DNA from: Chlamydiota bacterium
GTDB taxonomy: Bacteria; Chlamydiota; Chlamydiia; Chlamydiales; SLFE01
NCBI GenBank assembly: GCA_011065065.1
Contig: JAAKFL010000030.1
Location: forward strand, 1-13,869
Length of the DNA stretch: 13,869 nt
Reading direction: 5' to 3'
Part shown: piece after piece, positions 1 through 5,978 of the stretch
Numbering within the stretch: position 1 is the stretch's first letter
Layout: the number at the start of each line of letters is the position of its first letter
Program-made: the position numbers and the translations under genes
Notes under the pieces: model-generated
Databases searched by the model: none
Told to the model about the DNA's origin: nothing
The model's input: the letters and a program-made list of their open reading frames with translations, nothing else

Positions 1-28
1 CTCTGTGTTCTCTGCGACCTCTGTGGTG
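1..28. repeat. Truncated copy of dispersed CTCTGTG repeat
   Basis: This edge sequence reads as CTCTGTG / CTCTG / CTCTGTGGTG units. It matches the right inner arm of the inverted-repeat element at 12527-12563 at about 26 of 29 positions, so it is probably the end of another copy cut by the window start. No matching left arm is visible here. The rest of the gap to the first gene (29-215) is AT-rich leader; it must hold the promoter, but I could not choose a convincing -35/-10 pair. Confidence 0.7.
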
Positions 29-215
29 AAATTATATTTTATCAACAAATTTTCCAGCGGGAATTGCTGTTTTTTCAGGGAAAGTGGTTGGTAAACATAT
101 ATTAAAAATTTTATGTGACTCACTAAAAAAATTTCCATTTTGATTTAGGATCTTAATAAAACATTAATATTTTTATACTATTATATCTTCTGAAACCCAA
201 AAATAAGGAGTCACT

Positions 216-566
216 ATGAAAATCAATAATTTAGCAACTGGCTTTGTCAACACAGTTGAACATGAAGTCAATAATTTGCATTATAAACTTACTAAACTCG
301 CCAATTTTGATGAAGTACCTTATGCTGTCTCAGGAGCAATTTTTGCAGTAGCTCGTGTCACAGAAATTGTCGCTGCTGTCGCATTTGGAATCTTAGCAAC
401 TTTAACACTACCCTGCTTATTTGTAGAAGGCGGTGCTATTGCAGTATTTACACTAGCTACCTATTCGGCACTTTCCGTAGCTGCATTTATCATCACCAAG
501 GAAATGGATCCTTCTGAAAATATTGTAGACCAGGTGTTTAGATACGGGTTTAGGTTTTTTAGATAA
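216..566 (+). CDS. Small two-helix membrane protein, Inc-like (paralog 1)
   Basis: A 116-residue protein of unknown function. After a polar N-terminus (1-38) come two hydrophobic segments at about 41-70 and 73-94, joined by a very short loop (EGG). This bilobed hairpin is the hallmark of chlamydial inclusion-membrane (Inc) proteins. The second helix ends in the charged motif ITKEMDPSE, followed by a short basic tail. The next gene encodes a clear paralog: about 28 of 60 residues are identical across the hydrophobic core, including a shared Pro-Cys at the end of helix 1. The start is supported by AGGAG about 5 nt upstream of the ATG. No cleavable signal peptide is obvious. A strong terminator follows, so it may be transcribed alone. 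The inclusion-membrane location is an inference from topology; it could be an ordinary inner-membrane protein. Confidence 0.75.
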   Translation: MKINNLATGFVNTVEHEVNNLHYKLTKLANFDEVPYAVSGAIFAVARVTEIVAAVAFGILATLTLPCLFVEGGAIAVFTLATYSALSVAAFIITKEMDPSENIVDQVFRYGFRFFR

Positions 567-582
567 TAATACCATTCAATAT

Positions 583-613
583 TGAGCTGAGAGAACTCTC
601 AGCTCATTTTTAT
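583..613 (+). terminator. Intrinsic terminator after the first Inc-like gene
   Basis: A perfect 11-bp stem, TGAGCTGAGAG (583-593) pairing with CTCTCAGCTCA (596-606), closes on only two bases, so the tip probably opens to a 4-nt loop. It is followed directly by TTTTTAT. It begins 17 nt after the stop of the 216-566 gene. It should separate that gene from its paralog downstream, which then needs its own promoter in 614-660. Confidence 0.9.
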
Positions 614-673
614 ATTCACTTTATTGTCTGACTCGAATAGGATGCTAATTTTCATTTAGTAAAAGGAGTCTTT

Positions 674-1045
674 ATGGATTTGAACCGAGTCGTCACTGGA
701 ATTTCTGACACTATAAGAAGCGAGTTCATTAATTTCGTTGTAAAAGATGAAAACTTTACAAGGTCTAGAAGAAATATCGACACAGTTGGATTGATCTTTG
801 CTGTCGTTCGCGCGGTGGAACTCACATCTGCAGTGGCATTGGGAGTCTTCGCAGCTCTTGCCATCCCATGCGTGCTTGTCCCAGATGGACTTATTGCGCT
901 ACTCACTTTCACCATCTGGTCTGGAGTCTCCTATGTTTCCTATCTCATCACAAAGGAACTCGATCCCACCGAAAAATCATTATCTTGGGAAGGACGTTTC
1001 AAAGTCTTCGGAATGACCTTATTTGAGGGTCGATTAAATCTATAA
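674..1045 (+). CDS. Small two-helix membrane protein, Inc-like (paralog 2)
   Basis: A 123-residue paralog of the protein encoded just upstream, also of unknown function. It has a polar N-terminus with a basic patch (RSRR at about 30-33), two hydrophobic helices at about 51-70 and 73-93 with a short PDG turn, then ITKELDPTE and a 23-residue amphipathic tail. The region IFAV.R..E through ITKE.DP.E aligns with its neighbour without gaps at about 47% identity, so the two arose by tandem duplication. A good ribosome site (AGGAG, 5 nt spacing) fixes the start. The bilobed hydrophobic domain suggests an Inc-type type III secreted membrane protein, but that is an inference. No terminator separates it from the next small gene 46 nt downstream, so those two may be co-transcribed. 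Confidence 0.75.
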   Translation: MDLNRVVTGISDTIRSEFINFVVKDENFTRSRRNIDTVGLIFAVVRAVELTSAVALGVFAALAIPCVLVPDGLIALLTFTIWSGVSYVSYLITKELDPTEKSLSWEGRFKVFGMTLFEGRLNL

Positions 1046-1091
1046 AATATTTTAAAATCTGTAATATCTGTAGAAATGGAGATTAACAGAT

Positions 1092-1343
1092 ATGAAAGTT
1101 ACACGTTCTGATGTATCCCGGCAGTTCAATATGCCGAAAAATGTTCAAATCAACTTCAAAATACTGGCCCTTGCCGTAGTGGTATCGAATTTAGCCTCTG
1201 CTATATTGGCAAACATTATTTTTGAAGAACCCCTGGACCTGTCATTGAAATGTTTTAGTCTGACAGCGACCATGGGTGTCACCCTCTGCTTCTTTTATTC
1301 ATTCATCATTCGAGACCTAGACAAAATGGATTCTAAAGATTAA
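1092..1343 (+). CDS. Small two-helix membrane protein, third diverged family member
   Basis: An 83-residue protein of unknown function with a basic N-terminus (1-22), helix 1 at about 23-44, a short acidic loop (EEPLD) and helix 2 at about 54-73, ending in IIRDLDKMDS. That ending lines up with the ITKELDPTE motif of the two upstream proteins, and its size and topology match, so I read it as a third, strongly diverged copy that lost part of the N-terminus. The similarity is too weak to be sure by eye. GGAG lies about 10 nt before the ATG, a rather long spacing. It follows the 674-1045 gene by 46 nt and runs toward the omcB gene, which ends on the other strand 112 nt away. Confidence 0.65.
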   Translation: MKVTRSDVSRQFNMPKNVQINFKILALAVVVSNLASAILANIIFEEPLDLSLKCFSLTATMGVTLCFFYSFIIRDLDKMDSKD

Positions 1344-1404
1344 TTTTAAATTCTAAATCTGACTTGGATGAGTCTTGTGAATCAAGATTCATAATTCATA
1401 ATTC

Positions 1405-1431
1405 AAAAAAAAAGCGGCCCGGAGGCCGCTT
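1405..1431 (-). terminator. Intrinsic terminator of the omcB transcript
   Basis: On the minus strand an 8-bp GC-rich stem, AAGCGGCC / GGCCGCTT (1412-1419 with 1424-1431), with a 4-nt loop is followed by a run of about seven T (complement of 1405-1411). It sits 23 nt after the omcB stop codon. Read on the plus strand it has no T-run, so it should not stop the converging Inc-like genes efficiently. The neighbouring ATAATTCATAATTC is a short direct repeat with no assigned role. Confidence 0.92.
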
Positions 1432-1454
1432 GAGTACACAACTTTTCAGTTGTC

Positions 1455-2993
1455 TTAGTTGATGATCGTGCTCTCTTCGAGAGTGATCGGAGTTTGGATC
1501 GTATCAGAGCTGATCTCAGCCTTGATTCGAGCATCTCCACGATCTTTTGCTTGTGCATCAATTCTGAACTGGAACGATTCTCTTGATCCTGCTATCGCAA
1601 TTGGATCGAATGTTACAGTTTGACCAGAAATTGTCGCTGGAGAATCTCCATGTGTTGTGACTGGCACAAGCTCTGGTGGGAAGCGTACAACCACTCGTAG
1701 GTTTGTATCTTCTTCAGAACCTTGGTTAGTCACTCTCAACATGTAGCTGTTGAAGTCTCCCACGCAAATCGGATCTTTTGTATCTTGGAAACATCCGTTA
1801 AGCGCTGGAGTTCCTCTCCAACGTGTTCCAAACTCAGCACAATCACGGCAACGCTGACAGTTGTCAACAGAAACTCTGTTCACAAAGTACCCTGGAGTAC
1901 ATGTTGTCAGTGTTAAGCCCATTGTTTGTTGCTCGCCTGGATTCAACTCGTCAAATCTCCATACAGCTTGGTTGCAATTAACAACAGCTCCTGGAGCTTC
2001 AACAATTGATGTTGCAGAAGGTGCCATATCACAAACAATCACTTGAGTTAATGTCTTGTCACCAGTATTGGTCACAGTGATTGTATAGTCAGCACTTTCT
2101 CCAATCTTTCTCTCTTTTGGTCCCACCTTATCAATCTCAGCCTGACAAAGAACTACATTCGTGCAGAACTGACAGCTGGTTGGGTGAGCATTACAAGCGG
2201 TCACATTAATGGTATTGCAAACCTGGCCTCTCTTTGTCGCTGTGAAGCAAACATTGATACACTTAGATTCGCAAGGGCAAATTGTCCCTAGATCCCAGGT
2301 CAAACGACGCTGGCCGCTGCTATGCTCCAATCCATCCGGAACATTATCTACAACCACAACATCTTCAGCTGGGCATGTTCCTGTGTTCGTTACAGTAATT
2401 GTGTAATGAACAGGATCGCATGGGGTTACCTCTTCAGGTCCACACTTGCTACATTCAAGAATTGGTTTCGCACAAAGCGCCGCACAGAACTGAACAGGTA
2501 TCGCTGTGACACAGAAGCAAATACAAAGGTTTCCTTCTCTGTCAGCACGCATGATCACACGGCTGGCATGGCAGTCGCCCTTCATCATACGATCGAATGT
2601 CCAAGTGATCATTCCATCACTTTCTGTCGCTCCTGGTGGCTCACTTCTTACAAGTGTCACCCCTTCAGGTAGCATTGCGTTCACTTCTACGTGACAAACA
2701 TCAATGCACGCCTTAATGCAGACGTCCAATGCATAGTTGTCACCCAGTATACATAGCTTTGGTTGTGTAGCAGTCACTGTCACACCATCGCAGCAAATTT
2801 GTCCTTGGTTACCATATGCACATGGTTTTGGGCATGGGTCACATGGTGAAGGACACGGACATGGATCACATGTGTTCTGAACACATTGATCAGGACAATA
2901 ATCATTCCCACCGTAATTGGAACAACCAGCCCAGCATAATGCTGTGGCAAATATCACAATCAAAGAGGTCATGAGTCCCAGATGTTTCTTCAT
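1455..2993 (-). CDS. omcB: Large cysteine-rich outer membrane protein OmcB
   Basis: Chlamydial large cysteine-rich envelope protein of the OmcB (60-kDa CRP) family, 512 residues. In the family it is a late-stage protein that gives elementary bodies their rigidity through disulfide cross-linking in place of much peptidoglycan. A signal peptide spans about 1-23. A Cys/Pro-rich stretch (C33-C58) follows, then four immunoglobulin-like repeats of DUF11 type at about 77-170, 176-283, 285-385 and 401-505; YTITVTNTG occurs twice and YMLRVTNQG once. I count 43 cysteines, the last at 410, so the final repeat is cysteine-free. C24 after WAG resembles a lipobox, but Trp at -3 is atypical, so lipidation is doubtful. 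The start has AGGAG at good spacing. It is the last gene of the omc cluster, with a strong terminator just downstream. Expression late in development is expected from the family, not visible here. Confidence 0.95.
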   Translation of the reverse strand: MKKHLGLMTSLIVIFATALCWAGCSNYGGNDYCPDQCVQNTCDPCPCPSPCDPCPKPCAYGNQGQICCDGVTVTATQPKLCILGDNYALDVCIKACIDVCHVEVNAMLPEGVTLVRSEPPGATESDGMITWTFDRMMKGDCHASRVIMRADREGNLCICFCVTAIPVQFCAALCAKPILECSKCGPEEVTPCDPVHYTITVTNTGTCPAEDVVVVDNVPDGLEHSSGQRRLTWDLGTICPCESKCINVCFTATKRGQVCNTINVTACNAHPTSCQFCTNVVLCQAEIDKVGPKERKIGESADYTITVTNTGDKTLTQVIVCDMAPSATSIVEAPGAVVNCNQAVWRFDELNPGEQQTMGLTLTTCTPGYFVNRVSVDNCQRCRDCAEFGTRWRGTPALNGCFQDTKDPICVGDFNSYMLRVTNQGSEEDTNLRVVVRFPPELVPVTTHGDSPATISGQTVTFDPIAIAGSRESFQFRIDAQAKDRGDARIKAEISSDTIQTPITLEESTIIN

Positions 2994-3056
2994 TCGTGTC
3001 TCCTTTATTTAAACACTTCTAATTAAGTATGTTATGACTTCTCGCAACTAAGCTAG

Positions 3057-3118
3057 ATTGTCACTCTTTCTCATCTCTTTTGATTCGCTTACAAAAGCGA
3101 TCAGAGAGAACGACAAAT
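3057..3118 (-). promoter_or_regulatory. Long imperfect hairpin in the omcA-omcB gap
   Basis: The 177-nt gap before omcB contains a core stem TGAT(T)CGCTT (3081-3090) with AAGCGATCA (3095-3103), a 9-bp stem with one bulged base. It is extended by weaker outer pairing of ATTGTC... (3057 on) with ...GACAAAT (to 3118). No T-run follows on the minus strand, so it is not a standard terminator. It may be an mRNA stabiliser or processing site, or an attenuator setting the OmcA:OmcB ratio; any such role is inferred. The rest of the gap (2994-3056, 3119-3170) shows only the omcB ribosome site. Confidence 0.5.
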
Positions 3119-3170
3119 TGGCTATTTTACTTGTGAGATTCCTCCATTGAAATCCCCCACCCTAAACCCA

Positions 3171-3470
3171 TTAACTCGGGTCAAAATATAAATACCATCC
3201 TGGCGTACAATAGTCAAATGGTTGATATCCACAATACCTTGGTTGTGGACAGCAACATGGTCCACAACAGGAATTATTCGTTGCACAAGGGTTACATGGC
3301 CTTGGGCAACAATTCACCGGTCCTGGACAACACTGTGTTTGACTGCAAGGATTGCAAGGATCACAACAAGGATTGCAGCAATTGTCCACAGCGGACCCGC
3401 AACCTGCGACTAACAAAGCAATCACTCCTATAAGGAATGAACTCTTCACTTGTCTCATGTATCTTTTCAT
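3171..3470 (-). CDS. omcA: Cysteine-rich outer membrane lipoprotein, OmcA type
   Basis: A 99-residue precursor. A basic N-terminus and hydrophobic segment end in a clear lipobox, LVAGC, with the lipidated Cys at 24. The mature part has about 76 residues and 20 cysteines arranged as NPCC, DPC, NPC, CCP and CCGPCCC motifs; a cysteine-poor, aromatic C-terminus (WYLYFDPS) follows. Size, lipobox, Cys content and position just upstream of omcB match OmcA, the small cysteine-rich lipoprotein of the chlamydial outer-membrane complex, which joins the disulfide network of elementary bodies. Sequence similarity to OmcA of genus Chlamydia is low by eye, so the name rests on context and composition. AGGAG lies 7 nt upstream of the chosen ATG; an internal Met at residue 5 is a less likely start. 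It is probably co-transcribed with the gene upstream and with omcB. Confidence 0.8.
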   Translation of the reverse strand: MKRYMRQVKSSFLIGVIALLVAGCGSAVDNCCNPCCDPCNPCSQTQCCPGPVNCCPRPCNPCATNNSCCGPCCCPQPRYCGYQPFDYCTPGWYLYFDPS

Positions 3471-3501
3471 TTGCTTCTCCTACGGTCGGTTTCGTCTCAA
3501 T

Positions 3502-3529
3502 TTGCTGACAGGATAACTCCTGTCAGCAA
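3502..3529 (-). promoter_or_regulatory. Perfect hairpin between the two cysteine-rich lipoprotein genes
   Basis: TTGCTGACAGG (3502-3512) and CCTGTCAGCAA (3519-3529) form an 11-bp perfect stem with a 6-nt loop. It lies within the 75-nt gap between the lipoprotein gene stop at 3546 and the next start at 3470. No T-run follows in either direction, so a classical intrinsic terminator is unlikely. A role in RNA stability or partial attenuation between two proteins needed at different amounts is a reasonable inference. Confidence 0.6.
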
Positions 3530-3545
3530 TGGTAAATCCTCTACC

Positions 3546-3690
3546 TTAGCAGCAAGGTCTTGGGCAGCATGGGTCAGGACATGGCTTTGGGCAGCATGGC
3601 TCTGGGCAGCATGGCTGAGGACATGGTGGACATGGCTTCGGACATGGCTGCGGACAACACTTTGGAGGACAACAAGGATCACAAGGATCG
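3546..3690 (-). repeat. Degenerate tandem repeats encoding CCPxPC units
   Basis: On the plus strand the block repeats GGGCAGCATGG and GGACATGG at roughly 15-21 bp intervals. The repeats are in frame and encode the Cys/Pro units of the small lipoprotein. Such a tract could expand or contract by slippage or recombination. Confidence 0.6.
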
Positions 3691-3770
3691 CAGCATCCAC
3701 AACCTGTCAACATAACCGCAACTGCACCTAATGCTACTAGTGAAGATACGAATGTTAGTGCCTTTTTCAT
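3546..3770 (-). CDS. Ultra Cys/Pro-rich small lipoprotein, OmcA-like
   Basis: A 74-residue precursor. Residues 1-23 form a lipoprotein signal peptide ending in MLTG, with the lipidated Cys at 24. The 51-residue mature part is nearly all Cys and Pro (20 Cys, 20 Pro), in repeating CCPxPC, CPKPC and CDPC units, with a few charged residues or Gln at the x positions. It is likely an outer-membrane lipoprotein of the disulfide-linked envelope, a second OmcA-like partner of OmcB; function is inferred from composition and from being first in the omc cluster. AGGAG about 7 nt before the ATG supports the start. The DNA is a degenerate tandem repeat of about 15-21 bp, so repeat number could vary between strains. 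It has no aromatic C-terminal tail like its neighbour's. It could instead be a structural peptide distinct from OmcA. Confidence 0.8.
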   Translation of the reverse strand: MKKALTFVSSLVALGAVAVMLTGCGCCDPCDPCCPPKCCPQPCPKPCPPCPQPCCPEPCCPKPCPDPCCPRPCC

Positions 3771-4205
3771 AACAAACTCCTATGTTTTGTTTGGTTGGAA
3801 CTGATTTTAAGATCTAAAACAACCTCTCCTCCCCCTTCCTTAAAGTCTCGTTTTTGCGTTCCTACAACAACATTCTAAAGGGGGTTTTACCCTTTCTAAA
3901 TAAGGGTTAAGAAATAATTCATCCACAAGTTTTTTCATAAAATTCATTTTTTTTTTAGGTTGATTTTATAAGTTACTAGAAGAGAGATGGTTGAAAAATC
4001 CATCAGAAGGAAAAAAATCTGACTCCAAACTCGCAAACCTAATTTTTTTAAGGAAAGAGCCTCCAAATCCCCAAAGTCGTTTTAGTTAAAAAAATGAATA
4101 AAAAGGGAATAATTTCAAACAAATCTTATATTATTGATATTTTTTACTTTGGTTAGTTTTATTGGCATGTAATTTGCTTTAATTTTGTTAACCAGGAGGC
4201 ATCAG
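3771..4205. other. Divergent intergenic region between the omc cluster and the HEPN-like gene
   Basis: A 435-bp AT-rich gap with long A and T runs and no credible gene. It must hold the leftward promoter of the omc cluster and the rightward promoter of the next gene. The repeat AAAGGG (3877-3882) / CCCTTT (3890-3895), followed by AAGGGTTAA (3902-3910), lies about 110-140 bp upstream of the lipoprotein start and could be an operator or leader hairpin. TTGATA at 4134-4139 could be a -35 element for the rightward gene, but the matching -10 is poor. No promoter is called with confidence. Confidence 0.4.
4194..4199 (+). promoter_or_regulatory. Ribosome binding site deciding the start at 4206
   Basis: A perfect AGGAGG, 6 nt before the ATG at 4206. 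An in-frame TTG at 4185 lies upstream of this site and is therefore an unlikely start. Confidence 0.85.
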
Positions 4206-5507
4206 ATGCAAAACGATCCTTATAAAATGTATATATGTCTACCCTACCTTTATCTGACCGAAGAAAATCCCTTGGGATTAGGTCCTATCCGGTTTTACCC
4301 CTCGTCCAAGTTTGATGACTATGTGAGTCAGGATGAGCAAAAGGAGATCGAGGAATACTTGAGAGAGTCACCGAGCATAAACAAGGGGACGAGTATTTGT
4401 GTTCACCCTGATATAAGGGAAGAGAGCATTCCGGAATTATTGATTGATGCGGTTTACGTTCTCTATTTTGCAGCCACATATGAAAAGTTGTATCACAACT
4501 ATGAGCCTCCCAGGTTTGGACCTTTGACCCAAATTGTTCCGGCATCAGAGTCTGTGGTCAAGAATCCAGCCAATCGGGAATCTCTTAAATCTTTGGATCT
4601 TAAGGAAAGTCACATCCTGGAGATTTCCATCCAGGATGATGTGATGTTAAAGGCTATGGGAGAAGTTTTAAACGGGGCATTTCTTGAGGATCATAAACTG
4701 GATCAGGTTGAATGTCGACGCATCATTCGTTCGATTCGTTATTTTATTCATTGTTTTCATGACAAGTTTAGGGATTTGCTTGGATCTGGTTTTCTTATGG
4801 GCCACAAACATTTCGAGCCGGAAGACTTTTTATTTCTTGTCACTGCTTTTGAGACACTCTTTAATATCAACCCAGAGATTCCAAATTCTGATTTTAAGCA
4901 GAAGCTTCGCCCAATCATTCACCTCAAATTTGGGAAACCGCTGGAAATCATTTGGAAATGGATTGATGGTTTTTATGCCATCAAAAATGAGGTCGTTCAT
5001 GAAGGAACCCTTCCCGACGGGACTTTTAGGGAAAACCATAATTTTGAGGTGCCCTACATCAGTTTTGCCATCAAGCTTTTTATTTATTCTATCTATCATA
5101 AGCTTTTCAAAATGGATCTTCTCCCCGCTCATGTCACTGAAAGTTATCGGCCCATAGCTTTTCATGGAATTGAGCGGGAAGAGGTCATTTTATTTTTATG
5201 GCCTGAAAAAGAGCTTTTGAAGAAGATCTCTATACTTATCATGCAACTGACACATGGAAAGGTAACAGATGAGACCGTGGCAGATGTCAGTATGTTAGCC
5301 CATGTTTATCAGCATATGTTGAGGTATCACAAAAGTTTGCAGGATCCCATTAAATTCATTCCTACATCGAAAGAAGAGCTCAAGAAGGTCGTGGTTGCCA
5401 TAGAAAATTTATCTGATGACGATTTCGAATATGAAGGAAAGAAGGTTCACGTTCAGGAGTTAATGCCTGAGGGCTTCTTGGATGTTCTTAATCGGCGCGT
5501 CGCCTAA
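4206..5507 (+). CDS. Hypothetical protein with an ApeA-like HEPN motif
   Basis: A 433-residue, apparently soluble protein without signal peptide or membrane helix. The N-terminal half (1-190) is not recognised. At about 195-300, helices FLFLVTAFETLFN (208-220) and FYAIKNEVVHEG (256-267) resemble the conserved blocks of Apea-like HEPN domains. These carry a xxLE-type helix followed by an R-N-x3-H motif; here it is K260-N-E-V-V-H265, with Lys in place of the usual Arg. HEPN domains are often RNA nucleases in toxin-antitoxin and antiviral systems, and the Lys for Arg change could reduce activity. The C-terminal part (300-433) is helical and charged and also unrecognised. The gene stands alone on the plus strand, with no toxin partner visible beside it. 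The HEPN assignment is by motif only and may fail in a profile search. Confidence 0.7.
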   Translation: MQNDPYKMYICLPYLYLTEENPLGLGPIRFYPSSKFDDYVSQDEQKEIEEYLRESPSINKGTSICVHPDIREESIPELLIDAVYVLYFAATYEKLYHNYEPPRFGPLTQIVPASESVVKNPANRESLKSLDLKESHILEISIQDDVMLKAMGEVLNGAFLEDHKLDQVECRRIIRSIRYFIHCFHDKFRDLLGSGFLMGHKHFEPEDFLFLVTAFETLFNINPEIPNSDFKQKLRPIIHLKFGKPLEIIWKWIDGFYAIKNEVVHEGTLPDGTFRENHNFEVPYISFAIKLFIYSIYHKLFKMDLLPAHVTESYRPIAFHGIEREEVILFLWPEKELLKKISILIMQLTHGKVTDETVADVSMLAHVYQHMLRYHKSLQDPIKFIPTSKEELKKVVVAIENLSDDDFEYEGKKVHVQELMPEGFLDVLNRRVA

Positions 5508-5515
5508 AAAGCGCA

Positions 5516-5530
5516 TGGACCATTGGTCCA
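5516..5530. repeat. Short palindrome after the HEPN-like gene
   Basis: TGGACCATTGGTCCA is self-complementary except for its central base. It lies 8 nt after the stop codon and has no T-run, so it is at most a weak terminator or a protein-binding site. Confidence 0.4.
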
Positions 5531-5547
5531 AGCCAGGTGAATCAATT

Positions 5548-5587
5548 CTTTGCGTCTTTGCGTCTTTGTGTCTTTGCCCCTTTGCGT
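5548..5587. repeat. Tandem 8-bp repeat, five CTTTGCGT units
   Basis: Five consecutive octamers: three exact CTTTGCGT, one CTTTGTGT and one CTTTGCCC. A stray CTTTGCTC occurs at 5606-5613. They lie in the 149-nt gap ahead of the operon starting at 5657. This resembles a simple intergenic repeat that I recall from many environmental bacterial genomes. Eight is not a multiple of three, but the tract is non-coding, so unit changes would alter only spacing. Confidence 0.85.
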
Positions 5588-5656
5588 TAAAATTTCATAA
5601 GGTGTCTTTGCTCGAAAAAACAACCTATGGTACTCTTGCCACTATTGGAGTGTACC

Positions 5657-5977
5657 ATGAAATCTTCCCTTGGTAGTCGAGTCAAAGTCAAGCTTTTCGC
5701 AGGATTCATCAACAATCCTGACATGAAAAGAGAAATGTTTACCAGCGACAAGTGGCACATGGCCCAAATTGCCTGGAAATCTCAAGATAGCGGATTAGAG
5801 GTGATCTCTTTTCAGAATAAAGAATATGTAGGGAAATACCTGGATTCCTTGTTTTTATCATTAACTGAACTGCGAGATATTGAAGATAAAATAAAAAAAC
5901 AACTCTTTTTCCACTGCCCTAAAATCAAACAGTTCCCTTTAAAGTTTTATGTCTTTCCTCAGGTTTTTGTGAGTTAA
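5657..5977 (+). CDS. Small conserved-looking protein of unknown function
   Basis: A 106-residue, basic, probably cytoplasmic protein that I do not recognise. It has no signal peptide. The middle alternates short strands and a charged helix (LTELRDIEDKIKKQ at about 72-85), and it ends in a hydrophobic/aromatic stretch (FPLKFYVFPQVFVS). An ATG at 5627 in the same frame would add ten residues, but GGAG at 5647-5650 sits 6 nt before the ATG at 5657, so I chose the shorter form. Its stop is one base away from the next ATG, which points to translational coupling with the HEAT-repeat gene and on to lptD. By context it may serve envelope assembly, but nothing in the sequence proves it. Confidence 0.75.
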   Translation: MKSSLGSRVKVKLFAGFINNPDMKREMFTSDKWHMAQIAWKSQDSGLEVISFQNKEYVGKYLDSLFLSLTELRDIEDKIKKQLFFHCPKIKQFPLKFYVFPQVFVS

Positions 5978-5978
5978 C

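Noticed and set aside
1378..1391. TGAATC-AA-GATTCA as a terminator for the third Inc-like gene
   Set aside because: The stem is only 6 bp, AT-rich and not followed by a T-run on the plus strand.
3450..3731. Trp/Ala-rich plus-strand frame (repeated WLWAAW, TWLRT)
   Set aside because: It is the complement of the Cys/Pro repeats of the small lipoprotein gene. The odd repeats are a by-product of that composition.
4185..4205. Upstream TTG start for the HEPN-like gene
   Set aside because: The AGGAGG ribosome site falls inside this extension, so the ATG at 4206 is the better start.
4684..5157. 157-codon open frame on the plus strand
   Set aside because: It is another frame of the 433-residue HEPN-like gene, which has a perfect ribosome site and continuous protein-like sequence.
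5548..5587. CRISPR array
   Set aside because: The repeats are directly adjacent octamers without spacers.
5627..5656. Upstream ATG for the small gene before the HEAT-repeat gene
   Set aside because: It lacks a good ribosome site, while GGAG precedes the ATG at 5657 at proper spacing.
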